Shown here: in pieces, positions 6,030 to 12,633 of the stretch
Layout of the letters: every line of letters starts with the position of its first letter
Numbering within the stretch: position 1 is the stretch's first letter
From: Actinomycetota bacterium
GTDB lineage: Bacteria; Actinomycetota; Actinomycetes; Actinomycetales; Microbacteriaceae
Assembly: GCA_009927245.1 (NCBI GenBank)
Contig: RFNI01000203.1
Location: 1-14,252 of the forward strand
DNA: 14,252 bases
Direction of reading: 5' to 3'
Translations under genes and position numbers: made by a program
Notes under the pieces: generated by a model
The model's database searches: none
The model's input: the letters and a program-made list of their open reading frames with translations, nothing else
What the model was told of the DNA's origin: nothing

Positions 6030-7513
6030 CTAGCCTTTCCGGTCGTGCTCTTGCTCAAACTCAAGGTAGTTCCAACTGAGTTAGTGGCAGTAATCAATAC
6101 TCTGATGTATTTAGCCTTGTCAGCGTTAGTTAGTTTGTAGCTAGATGACTTCTGGTTAGCAATAGCAACACACTTGTTAGCAGCGCTTGGCTTTGCTGCT
6201 GTCGCGACAGTTCCCTTAGCCAAACAGCGGTACCAAGAATACTTATAGCTAATACTTCCAGTTCCCACCCAAGTTCCTTTGACCGCAGTTACAGATTTAC
6301 CAACTTTGAAGATCTTGCTTGAGATTGATGCTGATTTCACGTTTGCAGGCTTTACCGCAATGCCAGGGGTAGCTGCGCCGTTGATGGCGATATTGTCAAA
6401 GTAGTAAACATCCGCTGGATTGCTTACCGGAATTTGGAAGTCTGGGAAAATAACCAACTTGGTGTAACTCTTTGAAGCAGACCATGTAACAGCTTTTGAG
6501 AAATCGAACTTCATTGTGTTTGCACCAAGAGCAGCATTTTGCAGCATCTGAACTTCCATAGTCTCACCAATGAACAACTGAACTGCAACTGGGCTATTGG
6601 CTTTCGCAGATAGATAGTTGAAAGTCACATTAGGGAATTCAGCACTGGTAATCCTTAGAGTTCCTAAGCTATCGACAATGGCGTTATAGCCTGTCCATTG
6701 CGCGCCGGTCTTAGTTAGTGCTAAGACATGATTCCCGGCTCCGCCAACTCCTCCGGGTCCATCCACAATCGCCGCAGTTCCACCACCGAAGATACCAACA
6801 GGGTGTATGGGGGTTGCCTCAACTGTTGCTAAAGCTCCAATAGCGTCAGCAGTTTCAAAATTGACTAGAGTTGGGGTTGCCTCAACTACTACCGGCTCTC
6901 CACCACCGCCTCCACCAGTTCCTGCTGTTGCAGAAGCAAATGTGACGTCATCTAAGTAATAAGTCTGACCTGCCGTTGACGCAGTTGGCGTGGTGGTGAA
7001 ATCAAAGAATATGCTAGCCATGGTTGCAGGTTTAGCAGCGCTGAAAGCTTCGGTTCCTACTCTTTGCACAGAGAAGTCGAAGGTGTATTCATGCCAACCA
7101 ATGACAGTTGTTTCAGTTGCATAAGTTTCGACCGACTGGGTTTTGGTGTCCTTGTTATCAATCTTCATCATCAACTTTTTACCCGCAGCAGGAGACTTAA
7201 CCTTTGCGGTGACGAACAATGAACCTGCCTTGATCAGAGTCTTAGAGCCGTCTTTGATAATTGTTGTTCCAGCCCAAGAGGCTGTTCCCCTCACTACCTT
7301 GAGCACTTTTCCTGCGACACCGTCAACTCCGTCAACAACAGTTGATTTCTGATGCCCAGGTAGCTCAACATCATCGTCAAAGTCGATGTGGATAAACCCT
7401 GAGTTGTCATTGGTCTCAAAAGTTACTACTAAAGGTGATGTGGCACTAGCCGAGGACATGCCAATTACAAGTAACGGAAGTGATAGAAGAATTGTCAAGG
7501 TTTTACGAAGCAT
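6026..7513 (-). CDS. Secreted protein: two jelly-roll-like domains plus Ig-like C-terminus
   Basis: A 495-residue exported protein. A Sec signal peptide is clear (MLRKTLTILLSLPLLVIG, cleavage probably after the ASA near residue 24). Two related domains follow, ~28-195 and ~215-380. Each begins with a xFE strand, has a (V/I)VDGxxGVxG...LxxxxxxAxWxG block, and ends with YY(L/F)D(D/N). This pattern resembles carbohydrate-binding jelly rolls. They are joined by a linker rich in Gly (TGGGGGGEP). The C-terminal ~105 residues form an Ig-like module (KVGKSVTAVKGTW, SYKLTNADKAKYIRV) like those at 408-944. ATG 7513 has an AAAGG site a few bases upstream; an in-frame GTG at 7543 would spoil the signal peptide. 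Carbohydrate binding is inferred; no catalytic motif is recognised. Confidence 0.78.
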   Translation of the reverse strand: MLRKTLTILLSLPLLVIGMSSASATSPLVVTFETNDNSGFIHIDFDDDVELPGHQKSTVVDGVDGVAGKVLKVVRGTASWAGTTIIKDGSKTLIKAGSLFVTAKVKSPAAGKKLMMKIDNKDTKTQSVETYATETTVIGWHEYTFDFSVQRVGTEAFSAAKPATMASIFFDFTTTPTASTAGQTYYLDDVTFASATAGTGGGGGGEPVVVEATPTLVNFETADAIGALATVEATPIHPVGIFGGGTAAIVDGPGGVGGAGNHVLALTKTGAQWTGYNAIVDSLGTLRITSAEFPNVTFNYLSAKANSPVAVQLFIGETMEVQMLQNAALGANTMKFDFSKAVTWSASKSYTKLVIFPDFQIPVSNPADVYYFDNIAINGAATPGIAVKPANVKSASISSKIFKVGKSVTAVKGTWVGTGSISYKYSWYRCLAKGTVATAAKPSAANKCVAIANQKSSSYKLTNADKAKYIRVLITATNSVGTTLSLSKSTTGKAS

Positions 7514-7614
7514 CAGGTGCCTTTCAGGCTGGACGCTTCGCACAAAACGTATGTACTACAACACTATGGGGCTAAAGGGTGCCCCCAGCAAGATACATGA
7601 CCCATTTAGGTAAC

Positions 7615-7630
7615 GATTAGGGGCTAATCT
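7615..7630 (+). promoter_or_regulatory. Leaderless -10 with overlapping inverted repeat, alpha/beta hydrolase gene
   Basis: GATTAG (7615-7620) and CTAATC (7624-7629) form a perfect 6-bp inverted repeat with spacer GGG. The right arm overlaps the -10 candidate TAATCT (7625-7630), which is six bases before ATG 7637. No Shine-Dalgarno site is present. This could be an operator; a regulator is not identifiable. Confidence 0.45.
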
Positions 7631-7636
7631 GGCTCT

Positions 7637-8482
7637 ATGGAAACTTTGCTAATTGAGACAGCTCCTGGTGTAATCACCCAAACTTACCTGAACAGAGGTG
7701 GCGACAAGCTGATCATCTGGCACCACGGAATGCCCTCTCCTAGGCCTTTCTCCCCTCAAATGGCTGAGTTATTCAACTCCTACGGATACACCGTAGCCAT
7801 ACCTCTAAGACAGGGCTATGCCAAGTCAACTGCTGTTGGCAGAAGGCCTATTGCAGAAGACACGAAGGTAACCAAGGCTGTCGTTGCTCACCTTGGATTT
7901 GATGAATTCATCACAACTGGCTTCTCTGCTGGAGGAGCTAGAGCGCTAGCTGATCTAGCCCTACTAGATAACGTAACCCAAGGAATTGACTTTGCCGGTT
8001 TGGTGCCAAGCACTGAAGAGTTCAACCCTTTCGAGAACGCTCCTGAAGATGAACTTGAGTTCTTTGACCTGATTAGAGAATTTGGCCCAGAGCTAAAAGA
8101 ACAGTTCACCCAGTGGGCACCAGGATTTCTAGCCAATGATCCAATGGCTGAGTTCGCAAATGCAGATGAAGAGACTAAAGCTTGGGCTAACTCACCAGAT
8201 GCCCAATTCAGATTTGCTCAACGAGCAATCGCATTTGAATCTGGTGTTGAGGGTTGGATGCTAGATGAATACTCTGCATTAGTTGACTACGGTTTTGATG
8301 TTTCAACAATCACTAAACCATTGCAGATCATTCACGGTGATGCAGACACCAATGTGCACTTAGCCTGCAGTGTTTGGTTGCACTCAAAGGTTGCAAGCTC
8401 AACTCTAAAGATTGTTCCTGACTTTGGTCACTCCAGAATCTTTAGCCTTGAAATTATTGAAGAAGCTCTAAAGAACCTTTAG
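7637..8482 (+). CDS. Alpha/beta-fold hydrolase
   Basis: A 281-residue hydrolase with the complete catalytic set. The oxyanion motif is HHGMP at 29-33. The nucleophile elbow GFSAGG has S97. The acid is in IIHGDAD (D237 most likely), and the base is H265 in DFGHS. An acidic lid or cap region spans ~125-215. There is no signal peptide, so it is cytoplasmic. The substrate cannot be told; esterase, lactonase or C-C hydrolase are all possible. ATG 7637 lies six bases after TAATCT, so the mRNA is probably leaderless. The stop overlaps that of the convergent sugar dehydrogenase gene by three bases within TTTAG. Confidence 0.85.
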   Translation: METLLIETAPGVITQTYLNRGGDKLIIWHHGMPSPRPFSPQMAELFNSYGYTVAIPLRQGYAKSTAVGRRPIAEDTKVTKAVVAHLGFDEFITTGFSAGGARALADLALLDNVTQGIDFAGLVPSTEEFNPFENAPEDELEFFDLIREFGPELKEQFTQWAPGFLANDPMAEFANADEETKAWANSPDAQFRFAQRAIAFESGVEGWMLDEYSALVDYGFDVSTITKPLQIIHGDADTNVHLACSVWLHSKVASSTLKIVPDFGHSRIFSLEIIEEALKNL

Positions 8483-9810
8483 TAGTAAACGGTCTTTAGG
8501 CTGACACGGATGATGCGGTCATCCTTAGGGTTCTCTCCACCTTTAGACCAACCACCTCGACCATCCTTGTTGCTAGTGATCAACCAAAGGCTGCCATCTG
8601 GTGCAAGTGTTGCTTTACGAATACGGCCGAACTTACCGGTAAAGAATTCTTGAGGTTCACCCAACTTCTTATCTCCTAGCACAGGCATAACCCAGAGTTT
8701 TCCGCCACGAAGACAAGCTGAAATCAGTGATCCCTTAACAAATGCGATACCGCTGCAAGCAGCATCCTCTGGATGCCAAGTGAAGTATGGGTTTGTGTAT
8801 CTAGAGTCGTTGAACTCTTCTTGGTCGGAAGGCATTGTTGGAATTACTGGTGTTGGTGCAGGTGACTCTGCAGTTCCCTGACCATTAGAACCTGGATTAC
8901 CTTCAGGAAGTGGAGTCTCGACAAACTTGTATTTACCTTCAGCAATAGGCCAACCGTAGTTCTTACCCTTTTCCATTAGGTTCAGTTCATCCCAGGTGTC
9001 TTGACCAAACTCTGTGGTCCACATGTTTCCGTAGTTATCCCAAGCCATTCCCTGAGTGTCTCTAAGGCCTTTAGCCCAAACGTATGAACCTTCACGAGGG
9101 TTATCCTCTGGCACACTGCCATCAAGATTGATTCTCAAAACCGATCCAGCTAAACGATCCCAGTTCTGCGAAGTTGAACCTTTCATGCCAGCGTCCCCTA
9201 GGCTCACCCAAAGCTTGCCATCAGGGCCAATCGCTAAGCGACCACCATTGTGAGTAGTTGATAGTCCACTGCGATCGATGCCGGAGAAGAAAACTCTCTT
9301 GTTCGAAAGAGACCAGTTGTCATCAACCTTGTCTAGGTCATACTTCAGAATTCTGTTGTCTTTCGTAGTGGTGAGGAAAACGAAGAGGGATAACTTTCCT
9401 TCAGGTCTATCTGCGGCATAAGCCATTCCTAAAGTTCCACCCTCACAGAACTTCTCACAGGGAGGAGTAGTGGAGGTGAAAGCAACCTTGGTGACTTTAC
9501 GTTCTTTATCAATCTGAAGGATGGTTCCGGTATCGCGCTCATCAACTAGAGCTTGACCATCAGGCAGGAACAAGACTTCCCAAGGAGCCTTTAGACCCGT
9601 GACTATGGTCTTGAAGTTTCCAGTAGGAACAACATAACTTGGCTTTACTTCTTCAACAGTCGGCTCAGGTGTTGGGGTCTCAGTTGGTTGAGTAACAGGC
9701 TTTTCAACTTTGTTTGAGGGAGCAAATGCAAAAACCGCACCGGTGATTAGTGCCCCAACAATAACGAATTCGAAGAGTGGGTCTCTTCTCTTCTTACTTT
9801 GCGCCTTCAA
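8479..9810 (-). CDS. Membrane-anchored PQQ-type sugar (glucose/sorbosone) dehydrogenase
   Basis: A 443-residue protein of the soluble quinoprotein glucose/sorbosone dehydrogenase family, a six-bladed beta-propeller. A basic N-terminus and one hydrophobic segment (~13-30) act as anchor or uncleaved signal, then a linker rich in Pro and Thr (~38-56) leads to the propeller. Diagnostic motifs are THNGGRLAIGPDGKLWVSLGDAG with probable catalytic H187, GLRDTQGMAWD, and TEFGQDTWDELN followed by NYGWP. The late blade contains GRIRKATLAPDGSLW. The reaction would be extracytoplasmic oxidation of a sugar with PQQ; no PQQ synthesis gene is in view. The start is TTG 9810, supported by a GGAAGAG site four bases upstream and by the lack of other starts. 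It overlaps the DUF1295 stop by 17 bases, so the genes are coupled. Confidence 0.85.
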   Translation of the reverse strand: MKAQSKKRRDPLFEFVIVGALITGAVFAFAPSNKVEKPVTQPTETPTPEPTVEEVKPSYVVPTGNFKTIVTGLKAPWEVLFLPDGQALVDERDTGTILQIDKERKVTKVAFTSTTPPCEKFCEGGTLGMAYAADRPEGKLSLFVFLTTTKDNRILKYDLDKVDDNWSLSNKRVFFSGIDRSGLSTTHNGGRLAIGPDGKLWVSLGDAGMKGSTSQNWDRLAGSVLRINLDGSVPEDNPREGSYVWAKGLRDTQGMAWDNYGNMWTTEFGQDTWDELNLMEKGKNYGWPIAEGKYKFVETPLPEGNPGSNGQGTAESPAPTPVIPTMPSDQEEFNDSRYTNPYFTWHPEDAACSGIAFVKGSLISACLRGGKLWVMPVLGDKKLGEPQEFFTGKFGRIRKATLAPDGSLWLITSNKDGRGGWSKGGENPKDDRIIRVSLKTVYY

Positions 9811-10608
9811 GTTGCTCTTCCGATTGGTTGCCTTTTGCGAACCAAGGAATCATCATGCTGACACGTGCTTGGTAACCCGCATAATCAGGATACTTGCTCA
9901 GAGAAATCTTCTCAGTGAACCGAGCCGAACCAAGGAACAAGGCAGTTAGAACGACGGCCCCAAGGATGTATTGCCACTCAGAGCTACCAGAGACAGCAAA
10001 GCACCAGAAGGCTAGAACCCACCACTGTGCCTGTTCGGCAAAGAAGTTTGGGTGTCTAGAAATACTAAACAAACCACTCTCCAAGAAGCCAGATGCTTTA
10101 CCCTGCTTCTTCGCCTGGTGGAAGTTCCACTGCTGCTGGTCAGCAATGAACTCAAGAACCAAGAAGCCTAAGAACAAGGCACCGAAAGTAGATCAATTCC
10201 AGAGAATGCAACAGTTGAACCCATCACTAGATTCACCGGAAGTGCGATGGCAAGTAACAAGGCATTCTGGAAGATAACGATGAAGAAGATGTTGAAGATC
10301 TGATAAACCGCTGGAGACATCTTCTTACGAAGGATAGCCCAACGGTAATCTTCGCCACCAGGTGCATAGCCACCCTTACGAGCAAAATTGAAAGTTAGTC
10401 GAGCACCCCAAAGAGTAACAAGCACTGCCATTAGATTGATGCGAGCATCAGCAAAGTTAGCGCCATAGGCAAATACCCAAACATAGACAATCGGAATTAT
10501 TGACCAGATGCGATCCACCCAGGAATACTCCTTAGTAATCACAGAGGTAATCCAAGTGAGGAAGCAAACAGCTCCAAGTATCCAGAGGTTCAATTCAAAA
10601 GCAGACAT
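9794..10608 (-). pseudogene. DUF1295 / steroid 5-alpha-reductase-like membrane protein, frameshifted
   Basis: Two overlapping frames make up one DUF1295 gene. The first (10608-10168) carries EYSWVDRIWSI, the LxLWGARLTFN-type helix and GGEDYRWAILRKK. The second (10177-9794) carries FIADQQQWNF, SRHPNFFAEQAQWW and KYPDYAGYQ, the family's C-terminal hallmarks. In the minus-strand run CTACTTTCGG (T-run at 10187-10185), adding one T reads through as D-L-L-F-G-A-L-F-L-G and gives 271 residues, a normal length. ATG 10608 has a GAAGGGA site. Members are multi-pass membrane proteins related to steroid reductases or isoprenylcysteine methyltransferases; the substrate is unknown. It lies between nhaA (42 bases upstream) and the sugar dehydrogenase. 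It may be intact in the organism if the lost T is a sequencing error. Confidence 0.8.
9815..9821 (-). promoter_or_regulatory. Shine-Dalgarno site supporting the TTG start of the sugar dehydrogenase
   Basis: On the minus strand GGAAGAG is followed by CAAC and TTG 9810. It lies inside the last codons of the DUF1295 gene, so translation of the dehydrogenase probably depends on ribosomes finishing the upstream frame. Confidence 0.55.
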
Positions 10609-10650
10609 CGTTATCCCTTCATTTAAGAGAGATATTACTCACAACCCCAC

Positions 10651-11604
10651 TCAAACTGAGGTAGGCAACTTCTTCCTGGAAAGGAACAATATCGTTGCAA
10701 TTACAGAAGCAACTAGAGCAGCCAACAAGCTGGCCACCACTGCCTGAGAGTGCTGAATAGAGCCCTTCTCAAAGACGAGATCGGTAACCAGCAGGGAGAC
10801 AGTAAAGCCAATACCGCCAAGCACTGAGATGTGAACATAGTCCACTAACTTCAAACCAGAAGAAATACCGGTAACTCGAACACCTAGCCAAGCACCAAAA
10901 CTAATACCTATTACCTTGCCAAAAACTCTAAGCAAAATACCAATTCCAACAACACTGCCAACAACCTCTAGAACACCAACATCTAATGGCAACGACAACG
11001 CAGTAAATGCAAAGAGTGGAAGAACAATATATGCAACCAGTGGGTGAATGAGGTTCTCTAGTTTTTCAATAAACCTGACCGGCACAAACAATCCCAATAC
11101 AGCAGATCCAGTAACAAGAGCACCAGTCAAAACTGGAACACCAAGGAAAACAGCGATCACAATGATCGCCAAGATGTCATCAATAATCGCGAAGGCAAGT
11201 AAGAACCCCCTGGCTTCTTTTCTAAACCTCAAAGCGAAGAAGCTAAACACTGCCAATGCAAAGGTGATATCCGTCGCCATTGGGATTGCCCAACCGGATT
11301 GCGCTGCTGAGTCACCTCTAGTTACCAAAACATAGATCAGTGCTGGGACAGCTGCCCCAAACACGGCAGCAAGTAGTGGAACAACTAGCACCTTCTTCTG
11401 CATGAACATTCCGCTGGTTAGTTCTCGTTTTAGCTCAAGACCAACAAGGAAGAAGAACAGGCAGAGTAGATAGTGGCTCAGTTCAGAAACCGGTTTGGAG
11501 ATCGACTCAGAGCCAAAGAGATTGGCTGAGAGTAATCCTAATAAACCAGCGGCAACTAGCAGCAACGCTGCATTGCGCTCGACCTTGATAAACCTAATTA
11601 ACAC
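10651..11604 (-). CDS. nhaA: NhaA-family Na+/H+ antiporter, short form
   Basis: A 317-residue polytopic protein with clear NhaA signatures: FFFLVGLELKREL, GWAIPMATDITFALAV (D112), FAIIDDILAII (D142, D143, matching the E. coli ion-binding D163/D164), IHPLVAYIVLPLFAF and GGIGFTVSLLVTDLVF. It is clearly shorter than the ~390-residue E. coli protein. Between the DD pair and IHPLVAY there are ~42 residues where E. coli has ~92, so about two helices (TM VI-VII) and the pH-sensing H225 appear missing. The usual FANAGV reads FTALSL, and the lysine of TM X aligns with R241. The frame is intact. GTG 11604 is six bases after TAGGCT. Transport activity is therefore uncertain. Confidence 0.8.
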   Translation of the reverse strand: MLIRFIKVERNAALLLVAAGLLGLLSANLFGSESISKPVSELSHYLLCLFFFLVGLELKRELTSGMFMQKKVLVVPLLAAVFGAAVPALIYVLVTRGDSAAQSGWAIPMATDITFALAVFSFFALRFRKEARGFLLAFAIIDDILAIIVIAVFLGVPVLTGALVTGSAVLGLFVPVRFIEKLENLIHPLVAYIVLPLFAFTALSLPLDVGVLEVVGSVVGIGILLRVFGKVIGISFGAWLGVRVTGISSGLKLVDYVHISVLGGIGFTVSLLVTDLVFEKGSIQHSQAVVASLLAALVASVIATILFLSRKKLPTSV

Positions 11605-11646
11605 TCCCTAAGCCTAAAGGAACTAGCTCTTGGCTAGGCTTGGCTG
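11605..11646. promoter_or_regulatory. Mirrored back-to-back leaderless promoters of nhaA and the EamA gene
   Basis: AGCCTA (11611-11616) is, on the minus strand, TAGGCT six bases before the nhaA GTG at 11604. TAGGCT (11635-11640) on the plus strand is six bases before the EamA GTG at 11647. Including one flanking base these form a perfect 7-bp inverted repeat with an 18-base spacer. A nested repeat CTAGC (11623-11627) and GCTAG (11633-11637) lies between. Each -35 region would fall on the opposite -10, so the two promoters should exclude one another. Confidence 0.55.
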
Positions 11647-12574
11647 GTGTCCAATTCCAATGAAGTCGGTAGACCAGGTAAATCCAGAAGCTGGCTATTC
11701 AACTACTTTGGTGCAGGTCTAATCTGGGGTTCTTCCTTCTTCTTTATTGAATTCGCTAATCAGTCTTTCTCTCCTATCGGACTAGCTTTCTGGCGCTGTC
11801 TCCTAGGTGCAACAACGCTGTTGATTATTGTGCTTTGGCGAAAAGATTGACATGCGTCGCGACGGCAAGCTATTCCTTTTCAGCTTTATCGTGGGTGCTT
11901 TCAACACCGCTTTACCCTTTGCACTCTTTGCATACGGTGAACACCACGTCTCATCTTCATTTGCAGGAATGGCTAATGCCATTACCCCAATTGCAACAGT
12001 TATTGCACTACTAACTGTCTTTAGACACGAACGGGTAACAAGGAATCAGATCATTGGTCTTGGTGTTGGTGTGCTCGGGGTGCTGACCCTGATTGGGGTT
12101 TGGCAAGGTATTGAAACTGATTCTTGGTTTGCAGTGATGGCTGTAGTGATTGCGGCAACCTGCTACGGCTTTGGTGGTCCTTTTATTAGAAGGTTTATTA
12201 CACCCCTAGGCCACCCACTAGAAGTTGCAGCATTCGGTCAGATAGCTGGAGCCACTATTCTGCTAGCTCCTCTTTACTTCACCCAGCCACTACTAACCGG
12301 ACCAATCAACCCTCAGTCGCTAGGTGCACTACTGGCTCTGGGAATCATGGGTACTGGTATCGCATACATTCTTTACTACCCACTACTAAAACAGGTTGGG
12401 TCAGCGGTATCTTCTTCAGTGACATTGATCACACCTTTGGTTGCTGTGACTCTTGGAGTGCTCTTCCTAGGTGAAGAGCTGCAGTGGTATGAACCAGTAG
12501 GTGGTTTGATTATTCTTCTCGGTGCAGCAATTGCTCAGGGACTACTTAGACCTAAGAAAGATTTAGCTCTGTAG
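11647..12574 (+). pseudogene. EamA/DMT-family transporter, frameshifted
   Basis: One EamA-type drug/metabolite transporter split over two frames. The first (11647-11850) has GAGLIWGSSFFFIE and FWRCLLGA, the start of the first EamA repeat, then stops. The second continues in the next frame to TAG 12574, with helices IVGAFNTALPFALFAYGEHH, ANAITPIATVIALL, the second repeat and GEELQWYEPVGGLIILLGA. Removing one A from AAAA at 11841-11844 (TGGCGAAAAGATT) joins L-W-R-K to I-D-M-R-R-D-G-K. This yields 308 residues, typical for a ten-helix exporter. GTG 11647 follows TAGGCT by six bases. ATG 11852 could start the second part alone, but it would lack the first two helices. Substrate unknown. It may be intact if the extra A is an error. 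Confidence 0.8.
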
Positions 12575-12633
12575 ATTACTTGATCTTGACATCAAGCCTT
12601 AGTTCACCGTGAGCCCCTTTAGGAACAACCGGT

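Noticed and set aside
7514..7543. GTG 7543 as start of the secreted protein
   Set aside because: It would add charged residues ahead of a clean signal peptide; ATG 7513 has an AAAGG site.
7566..7583. GGGGC-N8-GCCCC inverted repeat as a terminator or riboswitch element
   Set aside because: Only five base pairs, in a divergent intergenic gap where no transcript ends; too little structure for an RNA element.
10177..10195. Programmed -1 frameshift in the DUF1295 gene
   Set aside because: No X-XXY-YYZ slippery heptamer or obvious downstream structure is seen; a single-base indel explains it more simply.
12579..12596. CTTGAT-N6-ATCAAG as a terminator between EamA and GMC
   Set aside because: The stem is short and AT-rich with no T-tract, and it falls inside the probable hidden GMC tail.
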